64,000 nt of DNA, from contig JAFNVC010000016.1 in assembly GCA_017379935.1 (NCBI GenBank), positions 42,803 to 106,802 of the forward strand, read 5' to 3'. The notes beneath the pieces are model-generated. The model did no database searches. It saw nothing but the letters and a program-made list of their open reading frames with translations, and had not been told where the DNA came from. Numbering within the stretch: position 1 is the stretch's first letter; each line of letters begins with the position of its first letter. The stretch comes from Clostridia bacterium. GTDB lineage: Bacteria; Bacillota; Clostridia; Oscillospirales; Acutalibacteraceae. Below, one piece after another: positions 1 through 10,395 of the stretch. The position numbers and the translations under genes are program-made.

Positions 1-263
1 CAGGTCACAGCCATATAGCTGACACACCATTTATAGCTGTTCGCACCTGCAACGGCAATACGCGCATCCTTAAGACCGAGCTCAAGAAGTGCCGTGCCGA
101 GCGAAAAAACGTCATCATGATAGCGGTCATAGCTGACATCCTCGATCTGACCGACGGCGTTCTTCACCTTGAACGCAGGACTGTTGCCGTAAATAGCCAT
201 ACTCTGCGTCAGAAGCTCACGGAAGGTATAGAATTTTCTTACATTATATAACGGACGAGTCAT
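1..263 (-). CDS. Acyl-CoA synthetase / AMP-binding enzyme, N-terminal fragment
   Basis: This gene starts at ATG 263 and runs off the left edge, so only about 87 codons are visible. The start is preceded by AAGAGG a few bases upstream. The translation begins MTRPLYNVRKFYTFREL and continues with a segment (IYGNSPAFKVK, then LGTALLELGLKDARIAVAGAN and YKWCVSYMAV) that fits the N-terminal lobe of long-chain fatty-acid:CoA ligases, just before the adenylation motifs. The family activates fatty acids as acyl-adenylates and then acyl-CoA. Two more adenylate-forming enzymes lie at 10396 and 26702. The catalytic motifs are outside the window, so the assignment rests on N-terminal similarity only. Confidence 0.7.
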   Translation of the reverse strand, partial: MTRPLYNVRKFYTFRELLTQSMAIYGNSPAFKVKNAVGQIEDVSYDRYHDDVFSLGTALLELGLKDARIAVAGANSYKWCVSYMAVT

Positions 264-286
264 TGTTTTTTACCTCTTGAATCAGG

Positions 287-1561
287 TTACTTCTGAAGAA
301 GCTTTTCAACTGCAGCGAGCTTTACGCAGATTGCAAGGAGCTCAACCGCCTTTTCAAGCTCTTCGACTGAAGGGAATGACGGAGCAATACGGATATTGCT
401 GTCGTCGGGATCAATTCCATAGGGGTAGGTTGCACCGACTGTTGTAAGTGTAAGTCCTGCTTCCTTACAAAGCGCGCCTACTCTCTTTGCACAGCCGTTC
501 ATAACATAAAGGCTGACGAAATATCCGCCGTTGGGATTGTTCCAGCGTGCGATACCCGTACCGTCAAACTCTTTCTTGAAGCCCTCCGTTACTGCCTCAA
601 ACTTAGGTCTGAGGATTTCGGCATGCTTCTTCATATGAGCCTTGATGCCGTCAAGATTTTTGAAATATCTTGCGTGACGCAGCTGATTCATCTTATCGTG
701 AGAGATAACCTGAATGGTAAGTCTTGCAAGGATATCCTTAACATTTGCATCAGAAGCGGCAAGAGCGGAAACGCCTGCGCCCGCAAAGCTGATTTTTGAC
801 GTTGAGCAAACCTCGATAAACATATCCTCGCTGCCGTATTCCTTGGCAACGTCAAAAATATTGAGAAGCTCGTCGGGAGTATCATTGATATCGTGAACGA
901 TGTAAGCGTTATCCCAGATAACTCTGAAATCCTTCGCAGCGGGCTTAAGAGCTGCAAAGCGTCTTACAACCTCATCAGAGAAGGTGATTCCGTCGGGATT
1001 CGAGTATTTCGGTACGCAGAACGCACCCTTCACACTTTTATCCTTAACCAATTCTTCGATAGCATCCATATCAGGACCGTCTTCAAGCATTTTAACGGTA
1101 ATCATTTCAATACCGAAATGCTCAAGAATTGAGAAATGTCTGTCATAACCGGGGGCGGGGCAAAGGAATTTTATCTTACCCTGCTTTACCCATGGCTCAT
1201 CACCGCAGCCGAACATCATACACTGTGCGATATAGTCATACATAATAGTAAGACTTGCCGTACCGAAAATAATAGTGTTTTTCATCGGAACGTCCAGAAT
1301 TTCGGCGAAGAGCTGTCTTGCTTCGTCAATGCCGAGGAGAAGACCGTAGTTTCTTGTATCTGTTCCGTCAACTGATTTTACATCACTTGTGGAATTAAAA
1401 ACGTCAAGCACCTCGTTGGAAAGGTCGAGCTGATCCTTGTTCGGCTTACCTCTTGACATATCAAGCGAGAGGCCGAGAGATTTGAAATCCTCATACTTTT
1501 TCTCCAGCTCACCTTTGAGTGAAAGTAATTCTTCTTTTGATAATTGATTGTATTGTGCCAT
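287..1561 (-). CDS. Aspartate aminotransferase, subclass Ic (PLP-dependent)
   Basis: This is a 424-aa fold-type I aminotransferase. The MSRGKPNKDQLDLS segment near the N terminus, an NYG motif and the PLP-lysine motif CSTSKISFAGAG near residue 265 fit the type Ic aspartate aminotransferase family (PF12897-like). It should exchange amino groups between aspartate or a related amino acid and 2-oxoglutarate in the cytoplasm. The chosen start (MAQYNQLSKEE) has TTGGAG about 8 bases upstream; an in-frame start 14 codons earlier lacks a good ribosome binding site. It follows the hydrolase gene after 47 bases containing a hairpin, and precedes the acyl-CoA ligase gene after 23 bases. The exact substrate is inferred from family only. 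Confidence 0.88.
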   Translation of the reverse strand: MAQYNQLSKEELLSLKGELEKKYEDFKSLGLSLDMSRGKPNKDQLDLSNEVLDVFNSTSDVKSVDGTDTRNYGLLLGIDEARQLFAEILDVPMKNTIIFGTASLTIMYDYIAQCMMFGCGDEPWVKQGKIKFLCPAPGYDRHFSILEHFGIEMITVKMLEDGPDMDAIEELVKDKSVKGAFCVPKYSNPDGITFSDEVVRRFAALKPAAKDFRVIWDNAYIVHDINDTPDELLNIFDVAKEYGSEDMFIEVCSTSKISFAGAGVSALAASDANVKDILARLTIQVISHDKMNQLRHARYFKNLDGIKAHMKKHAEILRPKFEAVTEGFKKEFDGTGIARWNNPNGGYFVSLYVMNGCAKRVGALCKEAGLTLTTVGATYPYGIDPDDSNIRIAPSFPSVEELEKAVELLAICVKLAAVEKLLQK

Positions 1562-1576
1562 ATATATCTCCAAACT

Positions 1577-1601
1577 GAAGGGGCACATTCCGTGCCCCTT
1601 C
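1577..1601 (-). other. Intercistronic hairpin between hydrolase and aminotransferase genes
   Basis: A perfect 10-bp stem (GAAGGGGCAC / GTGCCCCTTC) with a 5-base loop lies immediately upstream of the aminotransferase ribosome binding site. It has no T tract, so it resembles an mRNA processing or stability hairpin more than a terminator. Confidence 0.5.
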
Positions 1602-1608
1602 ATTATTA

Positions 1609-2574
1609 TTATGCTTTTGCTGATTCTTTTTTGTCCATATGCTTTGCTATGAACTCTTTAATCTTATTCTCGTACTCTTCCTTAGCGTTGTAGTAGCTGA
1701 ATGCGTGAGCGGTTTCTGGAACCCAGAGGCAGTCCTTCTCGACCTTACAGGCCTCATAGAGCTTTTTGCCGTGTTCAAAGGGAACAAAGGTATCCTCCAT
1801 ACCGTGAACGAAGAGCATCGGATTTTTTGCCTTAGGCATATTCTTGAGAGGATCGCTTTCCTCGAAGAAATAGCCCGCCTTGATTTTTGCGAACACACTT
1901 CCGAGATGAACGAGCGGCTCAAAGCGGAAGCCCGACATACCCTTGAAGGTGTTATTCATAATTTCGACCGCTGACGTGAATCCGCAATCCTCGATAATAA
2001 TCTTGACCTGATCGGGCGGTGACATCATATTGCAGTTCATAACCGTTGCCGCACCCATTGAAATGCCGTGAAGGATAATTTCGATATCCTCACCGAAGCG
2101 GTTTATAAGATAGTCTACCCAAAGAAGGATATTTTTTGCATCGGGAGCGCCGAAGCCTATGTAATCACCCTCACTTCTGCCGTGACCTGTAAGGTCGGGA
2201 AGAAGATAGTTGTAGCCGAGATCATTATGATAGAACGGTGCAAAATGGCTGAACTCATCAGGACCGTTGCACTTATAGCCGTGAACACAGATAACAAAGC
2301 GCTTCGACTTCTTCTTTGCAGGAAGGAACCACGCTCTCATATTATCACCGCGCACGCCCTTGATAGAAAGATCTTCAGGCTCGCAGTTGAAAAAGTTGCG
2401 GTTATTTCTCTGTCTGATTTCCGCGCGCTTAATATAAACCTCACGTGTTTCGGGAGCCTTCTCCGCAAGGGGATCGGGACGCTTGATGGCAAAATTACAT
2501 GCAATATTGCCTGCAACTGCGGCAACAGCGGTAACACCGAGAGCGGCTGTAGCGATTATACCCTTCTTTTTCAT
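1609..2574 (-). CDS. Membrane-anchored or secreted alpha/beta hydrolase
   Basis: This is a 321-aa serine hydrolase of the alpha/beta fold. An N-terminal hydrophobic helix (KKKGIIATAALGVTAVAAVA) can act as an uncleaved anchor or signal. The oxyanion-hole region is VICVHGYKCNG near residue 95, the nucleophile elbow is HGISMG (Ser) near residue 170, and the acid and base lie in HGMEDTFVPF and ETAHAFSYY near the C terminus, so the triad is complete. Related proteins are annotated as esterases or BAAT/acyl-glycerol lipase-like; the substrate is not deducible. It starts 18 bases after nrdR and probably shares its promoter. Confidence 0.82.
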   Translation of the reverse strand: MKKKGIIATAALGVTAVAAVAGNIACNFAIKRPDPLAEKAPETREVYIKRAEIRQRNNRNFFNCEPEDLSIKGVRGDNMRAWFLPAKKKSKRFVICVHGYKCNGPDEFSHFAPFYHNDLGYNYLLPDLTGHGRSEGDYIGFGAPDAKNILLWVDYLINRFGEDIEIILHGISMGAATVMNCNMMSPPDQVKIIIEDCGFTSAVEIMNNTFKGMSGFRFEPLVHLGSVFAKIKAGYFFEESDPLKNMPKAKNPMLFVHGMEDTFVPFEHGKKLYEACKVEKDCLWVPETAHAFSYYNAKEEYENKIKEFIAKHMDKKESAKA

Positions 2575-2592
2575 AATATCATCCCTCTTGTA

Positions 2593-3051
2593 TTATTTTT
2601 TCTCACCGAGGAGCTTTGCAAGCTCATCCATAAAGGTGTTGATATCCTTGAACTGGCGGTAAACAGATGCAAAGCGGACATAAGCTACCTCGTCGGTATC
2701 CTTAAGCTTATCCATCGCAAGCTCACCGATACGTGTTGCCGTAACCTCACGGTCAAGTGAATTCTGGAGTGTCAGCTCGATATCATCAACGATTTTCTCG
2801 ATTGTATCGATAGAAACCGGACGCTTTTCGCAAGCTCTGAGAAGACCGTTGAACAGCTTTGCGCGGTCAAAGGATTCTCTTGACTTATCCTTCTTGACAA
2901 CGATGATCGGCACACTTTCGATAACCTCATAGGTGGTAAATCTCTTTGCGCAGCTCGTACACTCTCTGCGACGGCGGATGCGCTCACCCTCATCTGTGGG
3001 ACGCGAGTCGATAACCTTGCTTTCGGAGAATCCGCAGAACGGACACTTCAT
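2593..3051 (-). CDS. nrdR: Transcriptional repressor NrdR
   Basis: The 152-aa protein has the NrdR layout: an N-terminal zinc finger (MKCPFCG at residues 1-7 and CTSC near residue 34) followed by an ATP-cone domain (residues ~48-140, [17 protein letters not shown]). In characterised bacteria NrdR senses ATP/dATP and represses ribonucleotide reductase operons. The full length matches the family (about 150 aa). ATG 3051 is preceded by AAGGAAGTGA. A sigma-A promoter lies at 3171-3200. No ribonucleotide reductase gene or obvious NrdR box pair lies nearby, so its targets are elsewhere. Confidence 0.96.
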   Translation of the reverse strand: MKCPFCGFSESKVIDSRPTDEGERIRRRRECTSCAKRFTTYEVIESVPIIVVKKDKSRESFDRAKLFNGLLRACEKRPVSIDTIEKIVDDIELTLQNSLDREVTATRIGELAMDKLKDTDEVAYVRFASVYRQFKDINTFMDELAKLLGEKK

Positions 3052-3170
3052 AGTAAGTCACTTCCTTAAATCGGCGACAGATGAAGCCTGTTCGCCTGAA
3101 TTTTTAATCGTACGGCGTATCAGACCGTTTTTCGTCCCGATACACCTTACACTATTGCATTATTAGAGGT

Positions 3171-3200
3171 ATTATAGCATACATCTATATATAATTTCAA
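3171..3200 (-). promoter_or_regulatory. Sigma-A promoter upstream of nrdR
   Basis: On the minus strand TTGAAA (3200-3195) and TATAAT (3176-3171) are separated by 18 bp. The -10 is consensus. It would drive nrdR and the downstream hydrolase. Confidence 0.6.
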
Positions 3201-3205
3201 TATTT

Positions 3206-3982
3206 TTATTGCATATTTTCTAAATATAGTTTTCCTTCGGATATTTCGGAGATTTCGCCGAAATTATGGCGGTAAAGCTCGATCAAAGCCGATTTATCGT
3301 AGCCAGCATTCCTCAGCTTTTTGAACAATGCCGCAAAGTCATATTCCCCTGCTCCCGGCACAAGACATTTCTCCGCACCGAGACCGTCAGAGATGTGCAC
3401 CTGATAAATTTTATTTCCGAGCCGTCTTATATATTCATCCTCACTGACACCGCAGCGACGGCACTGCTTGATATCAAGCACCATTTTAAAATCGTCGCCG
3501 ACATTATCTGCAAGAGCCTTCATAAACCCGGGACTGCCGCAAAGATGATTGTGTACGTTTTCGTGGGCTATATATAGCCCCTGTTCTCGTGCGGCATTAT
3601 GCAGAAGAATATAATTCTCCGCATATCTGTCAGGCTCAATGCGCGCCTCGGAGCGTCCGCCGTGAATCACGACCATTTCGGCACCGAGCGCATTTGCCGC
3701 ATCAAAGTACCGCTTATAAAACTCAATTCCGTCAAGCGTTCTGCGCTTATAGTCGCTGAACAGCAGATAGGTCTCATAAGCCGAGGTAAACGGATGCACG
3801 GAACGGATCTCCATACCGTAGAAATCCTTGATTGCCTTCAGCTCACCGAGAATCGGATTTTCAAGCTCCGACGGGGAATTGAAGAATATCTCCGCCGTTT
3901 TTGCACCGAGCTCACCGACCGTGCGCAAAGCCTCCTCCGTATTCATCGGATAAAGGCAAGATGAAGAAGCACCTATTTTCAT
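3206..3982 (-). CDS. Sugar phosphate isomerase/epimerase-like TIM-barrel protein
   Basis: This 258-aa protein matches the xylose isomerase-like/AP endonuclease 2 TIM-barrel family. Visible barrel-strand motifs with likely metal ligands are VVIHGGRSE (~residue 105), IAHENVHNHLCG (~145), MVLDIKQCRRCG (~175) and YQVHISDG (~200). Such proteins isomerise or epimerise sugars or cleave related metabolites in the cytoplasm; the substrate is unknown. Start MKIGASSSC is chosen over in-frame methionines 2, 4 and 5 codons upstream because it opens the first strand and has a GGTGATG-type site. It is transcribed divergently from groESL. No clear terminator follows. Confidence 0.75.
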   Translation of the reverse strand: MKIGASSSCLYPMNTEEALRTVGELGAKTAEIFFNSPSELENPILGELKAIKDFYGMEIRSVHPFTSAYETYLLFSDYKRRTLDGIEFYKRYFDAANALGAEMVVIHGGRSEARIEPDRYAENYILLHNAAREQGLYIAHENVHNHLCGSPGFMKALADNVGDDFKMVLDIKQCRRCGVSEDEYIRRLGNKIYQVHISDGLGAEKCLVPGAGEYDFAALFKKLRNAGYDKSALIELYRHNFGEISEISEGKLYLENMQ

Positions 3983-4079
3983 AAACATCACCATCACTAT
4001 ATTAACACTATTTTATGATGTAGTAAAGTAACAGTTTCAGGCATAAATATTATAAAATTGTTAATTTTTAGAAAAGGGG

Positions 4080-4108
4080 TTGATTTTTTCTTAAAATGTG
4101 GCTAAAAT
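4080..4108 (+). promoter_or_regulatory. Sigma-A promoter of groESL
   Basis: TTGATT (4080-4085) and TAAAAT (4103-4108) have a 17-bp spacer. The -10 ends 4 bp before the CIRCE operator, so bound HrcA would block transcription initiation. Confidence 0.8.
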
Positions 4109-4112
4109 AGAT

Positions 4113-4139
4113 TTAGCACTCGAAAGAAGAGAGTGCCAA
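4113..4139 (+). promoter_or_regulatory. CIRCE operator (HrcA binding site)
   Basis: TTAGCACTC-N9-GAGTGCCAA matches the CIRCE consensus TTAGCACTC-N9-GAGTGCTAA with a single mismatch in the right arm. It lies between the groESL promoter and the groES ribosome binding site, the standard place for heat-shock control by HrcA. Confidence 0.95.
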
Positions 4140-4165
4140 AACTAATTTAAAACATATTTTTATAG

Positions 4166-6120
<1,955 letters not shown>

Positions 6121-6170
6121 GAAAGAGCGCACCGCGCACTTTCAAGGGTCTGCAACTTCACTTAAAAACC

Positions 6171-6207
6171 AAACAGGCTTACGGTTTTGCCGTAAGCCTG
6201 TTTTCGT
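6171..6207 (+). terminator. Bidirectional terminator after groEL
   Basis: A 14-bp perfect stem (AAACAGGCTTACGG / CCGTAAGCCTGTTT) with a 5-base loop is followed by T-rich sequence on the plus strand and by GGTTTTTAAG on the minus strand. It separates groEL from the convergent gene at 6212. Confidence 0.85.
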
Positions 6208-6211
6208 ATAA

Positions 6212-7006
6212 TTAATCCTTATCAAGAACTGCATCAAAAAATTCGCAATCATTTACATTACTATCCGAAACTTCTATCGAAACAATCCAACCTGCTACAT
6301 CATCCGTGAAAACCTGCGGATTGTTCGTCTGTCTGATATGAACACAAACGGAATCTGAATTAAAATCTATATCCTTCAACCCAAACCGAAGCGTTCCGCT
6401 CGGAGCACTCACATAAACCAACAGCAGCGTATTTCTTTCAAAAAAATCTTCATCATATTTTTTCGCAGTTTCCTCAAAAGACGGCATTTCGTCATAGCCT
6501 TCATTAATAAAAATGTCCTCACCGTATTCTGACATTAATCGTTCAAGATCCTGCTGTGTATCTATTTTAAAAATCGGCAAATGTGTTTCCTCATTTGCAT
6601 TCAAATTGCTTTTATTCAAAGCACCGTTTACAAGCGAATTATACGCACCGTGATTCCAACTGCTTGCATACGAAACCATAGCTTTCAATTTTGTCTGTTC
6701 CGTGTTTTCTTCTTTGATATCGGCAAATGATTTCGAAATTTCATTTTGCTTTGTTTCGTCTGTTTTGTTAATTATTATTTTTTGAGTTTGCTCTGTAATA
6801 TTAACCGATGTAGAGGTTTCTTTCTGCTCGTTTGTCAGAAGAGCCGATGCTTCCGTATTGTAATTAACAGTATCAAACGGCTCAATCGCTCTTGCATACT
6901 GTTCTTTTTTTATTACTCCGAACACAGAAATTAAGCAAACACAAGTACAAACCAGAAGCGACATAAAAACAAAAACTTTCTTTTCGAGACTAAAATCTTT
7001 CTTCAT
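6212..7006 (-). CDS. Membrane-anchored extracytoplasmic protein of the sigma operon
   Basis: This 264-aa protein has a short basic N terminus, a single hydrophobic helix (VFVFMSLLVCTCVCLISVFGV, residues ~11-31), a low-complexity Thr/Glu/Lys-rich linker (~40-105) and a folded C-terminal domain (~150-264). The C-terminal motif NTLLLVYVSAPSGTLRFGL, followed by a beta-rich tail, is reminiscent of PrcB-like domains, but I am not certain. It lies 26 bases downstream of the anti-sigma-like gene and is probably the last gene of the ECF operon. The coding sequence is more AT-rich than groESL. It could be an output of the sigma pathway or part of signal sensing. Confidence 0.6.
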   Translation of the reverse strand: MKKDFSLEKKVFVFMSLLVCTCVCLISVFGVIKKEQYARAIEPFDTVNYNTEASALLTNEQKETSTSVNITEQTQKIIINKTDETKQNEISKSFADIKEENTEQTKLKAMVSYASSWNHGAYNSLVNGALNKSNLNANEETHLPIFKIDTQQDLERLMSEYGEDIFINEGYDEMPSFEETAKKYDEDFFERNTLLLVYVSAPSGTLRFGLKDIDFNSDSVCVHIRQTNNPQVFTDDVAGWIVSIEVSDSNVNDCEFFDAVLDKD

Positions 7007-7032
7007 AGCAATATACCTCCTTTAACCGTTTC

Positions 7033-7704
7033 TCACTTATTTATCTTTTTTATACCGTACGCATCTGCGCATCGTGTTGTGATAACAACCTCATAATAAA
7101 AAACATCCCCTTCAAGATGTATCAACAGATATTTTTCACCGTTCACATCCTTAAGTACTTTTTTTATATACGACTTATCAATATCAATCTTTGGATAATC
7201 CTCTTTGTCAATAAAGCACATCGCGCAACGCACATACATCAAACGATAATTTTCTCTTTCTTCATCTGTTAAATGCGGACTGTCAATATATTCTTGTGTA
7301 ACAATCATTTCAACATCAGTCGATGTGGCATCTTCGCTTTGTCCTGATGATTCACCAATTATGCTTGTAGGCTCGTAGCCGTCAGGGCTCGGTTTAGTCA
7401 CATTCTCCTTTATTTGTGCAGAAACATGTGTACTCGGCACTTCTGTAAGGGTTGTACTGACCGTAGTATCTTCAATTCTGTCACTTGTTGAATTTACAGA
7501 CAGATAGGCATCAGGAGCATTATCCTTGTTCGGGTTCACATTAACTCTCGCTTTGCTCAGTGTGAACAAAGCAACGAGACACACGCTCAGGCACGACACC
7601 GCGGTAACTGAAGCTGCAATTTTTTTGTTTCTTTCCTTTATTTCTTTTTCTGCAACGGCTTTTTTTGCCATTATTCTCTCATAAGTTTCATCATAGGTTC
7701 TCAT
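7033..7704 (-). CDS. Anti-sigma factor-like membrane protein
   Basis: The 223-aa product begins MRTYDETYERIMAKKAVAEK, a ~30-residue charged cytoplasmic tail, then one membrane helix (IAASVTAVSCLSVCLVALF, ~30-48) and an extracytoplasmic Thr/Ser-rich region plus a C-terminal domain. The layout, and a start codon inside the sigma gene with a 14-nt overlap, point to an anti-sigma factor that would hold the upstream ECF sigma at the membrane. No ZAS zinc motif (HxxxCxxC) is visible, so this is not a classical zinc anti-sigma. An equivalent gene with exactly the same overlap lies at 22082. The role is inferred from architecture and context. Confidence 0.65.
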   Translation of the reverse strand: MRTYDETYERIMAKKAVAEKEIKERNKKIAASVTAVSCLSVCLVALFTLSKARVNVNPNKDNAPDAYLSVNSTSDRIEDTTVSTTLTEVPSTHVSAQIKENVTKPSPDGYEPTSIIGESSGQSEDATSTDVEMIVTQEYIDSPHLTDEERENYRLMYVRCAMCFIDKEDYPKIDIDKSYIKKVLKDVNGEKYLLIHLEGDVFYYEVVITTRCADAYGIKKINK

Positions 7705-8248
7705 AGATAAAACCATCCCTTTCCAATTGTATTTTCAATGCCTTTCTTGCCTTATAGACAAGGTTCCCCGTAGTATGTACGCTTTTTCCGACAATTTTCG
7801 AGGCTTCTTTGTTGCTCATACCCTCAAAATACACCAGCCAAAGAATCTGCTGATATTCAGAAGAAAGCTTTTTGATTGAACGGTGCAGTTGGATTTTCTG
7901 TTCATCCTTTAAATACATTCGTTCCAATTCAATTTCATCATCCGAAAATTCCGAAAGACTTTCAAGCGGTACTTTACCGTGACGCGAGTTTTTTCGCCAA
8001 TAATCTCTTGCAAGATTTCCCGCGATGGTGTACAGCCACGTTTTAAAGGAGGCTTTTCCGTTGTATTTCGGCTTTTTCATTATCAGCTTTAAAAACACGT
8101 CTTCTGCAATATCTTCCGCTTCGGCGGCATTTTGAGTGAATGAATTGATATATAAAATCAATCCGTCTCGGTATAAGTGTATTATCTCAACAATCCCTGT
8201 TTCGTCCCCTGCAAGAAAACGGCGGTAGCTACTTGCACCGTTATCCAT
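7691..8248 (-). CDS. ECF-type RNA polymerase sigma factor (copy 1)
   Basis: This 185-aa sigma-70 family protein has region 2 (~20-90; EDIAEDVFLKLIMKKP, FKTWLYTIAGNLARDYWRK) and region 4 (~125-175; LSSEYQQILWLVYFEGMSNKEASKI with a helix-turn-helix). It directs RNA polymerase to a small regulon in response to an envelope signal. ATG 8248 has GAGAGGAGG 6 bases upstream. It overlaps the anti-sigma-like gene by 14 nt. A clear paralogue of identical length lies at 23010-23567; the two share MDNGASSYRRFL at the N terminus and 37 identical bases there. Confidence 0.92.
   Translation of the reverse strand: MDNGASSYRRFLAGDETGIVEIIHLYRDGLILYINSFTQNAAEAEDIAEDVFLKLIMKKPKYNGKASFKTWLYTIAGNLARDYWRKNSRHGKVPLESLSEFSDDEIELERMYLKDEQKIQLHRSIKKLSSEYQQILWLVYFEGMSNKEASKIVGKSVHTTGNLVYKARKALKIQLERDGFIYENL
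8212..8248 (-). repeat. 37-nt identical 5' coding segment of sigma genes, copy 1
   Basis: These bases, encoding MDNGASSYRRFL, are identical to 23531-23567. The rest of the two sigma genes is diverged. Confidence 0.9.
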
Positions 8249-8290
8249 ACGAAGCCTCCTCTCTGAAAGGAATAATTAAGCCTTTCATCT

Positions 8291-8319
8291 ATTATACGAA
8301 ACCGAACAAAAAAGTTCAC
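8291..8319 (-). promoter_or_regulatory. Candidate ECF-type autoregulatory promoter, sigma copy 1
   Basis: On the minus strand GTGAAC (8319-8314) is followed by a pyrimidine-rich stretch and GTATAAT (8297-8291). The region upstream of sigma copy 2 has GTGAGG with GTCTAATA at almost the same spacing and the same GAAAGG trailing sequence. The shared pattern suggests that each sigma recognises its own promoter; this is inference. Confidence 0.35.
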
Positions 8320-8378
8320 GGTATTTTTTCAAAAAGCTGTAAAAAAACAAGTATTTTACAAAATTTGCCGTAACTGTG

Positions 8379-8407
8379 TTTACATTTTCAAAAAAAGTTG
8401 CTACAAT
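8379..8407 (+). promoter_or_regulatory. Sigma-A promoter for the oxidoreductase-nagB operon
   Basis: TTTACA (8379-8384) and TACAAT (8402-8407) are separated by 17 bp. The transcript would start just upstream of the GAGGTG ribosome binding site at 8425-8430. Confidence 0.7.
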
Positions 8408-8435
8408 GGATTTATCAATGTTTTGAGGTGATATT

Positions 8436-9503
8436 ATGAGTAAAAAATTAGGCGTTGCTATCATCGGCTGCGGTAACATTTCAGGTTCCCACATCCCCAA
8501 TTATCTTAAGCTCGATAATGTCGAAATCAGATATTTCTGCGACATTATCCCCGAAAGAGCAGACAGAGCTGTTGAAAAATACGGCTGCGGTACTGCTGTA
8601 TACAACTACAAGGAGCTTCTCGGCAAGGACGATATCGATATCGTTTCTGTCTGCACACATAACGATTTCCACGCTCCTATTTCTATCGACTTTATGCGCG
8701 ACGGCAAGGACGTTCTCTGTGAAAAGCCTGCCGCAAGAACACTCGAAGAGGCTCTTGAGATGCAGAAGGTTGCTCACGAAACAGGCAGACTTCTTCAGAT
8801 CGGTGTTGTCAACCGCTTCTGCGACAACGTAAATCACGTTAAGAAGCTCATCGAATCAGGCGAGCTCGGCGAGGTTTATCAGGTTTATACAAGCTTCCGT
8901 GCTCACCGTTCAATTCCCGGTCTCGGCGGCGACTTCACAACGAAGGCTGTTTCGGGCGGCGGCGTTCTCATCGACTGGGGCGTTCATTACATCGACCTTG
9001 CTCTCTACTGCATCGGCGACCCGACTCCCCTCACCTGCTCGGGCGAGGCTTACTGCAAGCTCGGTAAGGATATGAAGGACTATGTCTGCACAAGCATGTG
9101 GGCAAGCGATACAGCAGATTTCGAAAAGGGCACTTATGACGTTGACGATTTCGTTTCAGGCTTTGTCCGCACAACGGGCGCTAACATCACAATCAACGGC
9201 GCATGGGCACAGAACATCGGCGAGGCTGAAACCTTCGTTGACTTCCTCGGCACAAAGGCAGGCGTTCGTCTCTACTACGGCGGAAAGTTCACAATGTATT
9301 CAACTCTCAACGGTATGCTGACGGAAATCAAGACAGATTTCGCAACAACAGGCTTCGACTACGGCGCAGAAATCAAGGCTTTTGTTGAATCCGTTGAAAC
9401 AAGAGTTCCCAATCAGGCTCATATTGACAGAGCAGTTATCACCTCTAAGATTCTTGACGGTCTTTACAGATCTTCAGATGCAAAGAAAGAAGTAACATTA
9501 TAA
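8436..9503 (+). CDS. Gfo/Idh/MocA family NAD(P)-dependent oxidoreductase
   Basis: The 355-aa protein has an N-terminal Rossmann fold with the dinucleotide loop GVAIIGCGNISGSH (residues ~6-19), the CEKPAARTLEEA motif near residue 96 containing the family's catalytic lysine, and a C-terminal alpha/beta sheet domain with GGGVLIDWGVHYIDLALY near residue 175. Family members oxidise, epimerise or deglycosylate sugars. ATG 8436 has GAGGTG upstream. The gene precedes nagB by 16 bases, so its substrate may be an amino sugar or its derivative; this is inferred from context only. Confidence 0.88.
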   Translation: MSKKLGVAIIGCGNISGSHIPNYLKLDNVEIRYFCDIIPERADRAVEKYGCGTAVYNYKELLGKDDIDIVSVCTHNDFHAPISIDFMRDGKDVLCEKPAARTLEEALEMQKVAHETGRLLQIGVVNRFCDNVNHVKKLIESGELGEVYQVYTSFRAHRSIPGLGGDFTTKAVSGGGVLIDWGVHYIDLALYCIGDPTPLTCSGEAYCKLGKDMKDYVCTSMWASDTADFEKGTYDVDDFVSGFVRTTGANITINGAWAQNIGEAETFVDFLGTKAGVRLYYGGKFTMYSTLNGMLTEIKTDFATTGFDYGAEIKAFVESVETRVPNQAHIDRAVITSKILDGLYRSSDAKKEVTL

Positions 9504-9519
9504 TTCGGAGGACGTTAAA

Positions 9520-10242
9520 ATGGAAACCAGAATTTTTGAAAATGCAGAAGAAATCGCAGTTGCGGCTGCCGAGCTTTACAAGGAGCTTATCAACGCTAAG
9601 CCGAACGCAGTTTTAGGTCTTGCAACAGGCGCAACTCCCGTTCCTACATACGAAAACCTTATCAAGATGTACGAAAACGGTGAAATCAGCTTCAAGGACA
9701 TCACAACCTTCAACCTTGACGAGTATTGTGACCTTGACAAGTTCGATAAGAACAGCTACTACACATTTATGCACGAGAATCTTTTCTCAAAGGTTGATAT
9801 CAACGAGGATAAGGTAAACTTCCTCGATGGTAACGCTCCCGACTGCGATGCTGAAAGCGCACGCTACGCTGAAGCTATCAAGGCAGCAGGCGGTATCGAC
9901 CTTCAGCTTCTCGGCATCGGCACAAACGGCCACATCGCATTCAACGAGCCCGCTGACGAATTCACCGACGAGGCCTTCAAGGTTACTCTTACACAGAGCA
10001 CAATCGATTCCAACCAGAAGTACTTCGGCGACACTCCGATGCCGCGCTATGCTATGACAATGGGTATCGGCTCAATTATGCGTTCAAAGAAGATTCTTCT
10101 CATCGCAACAGGTGAAGCAAAGGCTGAGGCTATCAAGGCTCTCCACTCGGGTGAAATCACACCGAGAGTTCCCTGCTCAATCCTCAATAAGCACGATGAT
10201 GTTATCATTATGCTCGACAAGGCAGCAGCAAAGCTTCTTTAA
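9520..10242 (+). CDS. nagB: Glucosamine-6-phosphate deaminase
   Basis: This 240-aa protein is a NagB-family deaminase that converts glucosamine-6-phosphate to fructose-6-phosphate and ammonia. Visible motifs are LGLATGATPVPTYENL (~30-45), FNLDEYCDLD (~66-75; catalytic Asp), GIGTNGHIAFNEP (~132-144; catalytic His/Glu region) and the C-terminal IMLDKAAAKLL. A GGAGGA site lies 7 bases upstream. It forms a two-gene operon with the oxidoreductase and ends at a terminator. With GH89 at 51.9 kb it suggests use of N-acetylglucosamine-containing glycans. Confidence 0.95.
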   Translation: METRIFENAEEIAVAAAELYKELINAKPNAVLGLATGATPVPTYENLIKMYENGEISFKDITTFNLDEYCDLDKFDKNSYYTFMHENLFSKVDINEDKVNFLDGNAPDCDAESARYAEAIKAAGGIDLQLLGIGTNGHIAFNEPADEFTDEAFKVTLTQSTIDSNQKYFGDTPMPRYAMTMGIGSIMRSKKILLIATGEAKAEAIKALHSGEITPRVPCSILNKHDDVIIMLDKAAAKLL

Positions 10243-10257
10243 TATCTGATAAAAATC

Positions 10258-10290
10258 AACCGCCTTATCGCAGGATAGGGCGGTTTTTCA
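10258..10290 (+). terminator. Rho-independent terminator after nagB
   Basis: A 12-bp stem starting AACCGCC and ending GGCGGTT, with a GCAG loop and one G-U pair, is followed by a TTTTT run. Confidence 0.85.
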
Positions 10291-10331
10291 GCACCAAAAT
10301 CATACATTATGTCTATTAAGTCATAAATTTA

Positions 10332-10360
10332 TTGCGCTTAACAAAATTTTATGCTATAAT
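10332..10360 (+). promoter_or_regulatory. Sigma-A promoter for acyl-CoA synthetase
   Basis: TTGCGC (10332-10337) and a consensus TATAAT (10355-10360) are separated by 17 bp. Confidence 0.65.
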
Positions 10361-10395
10361 TTCTCTAATCATAAATGATGGAGAGGTATGAAAAT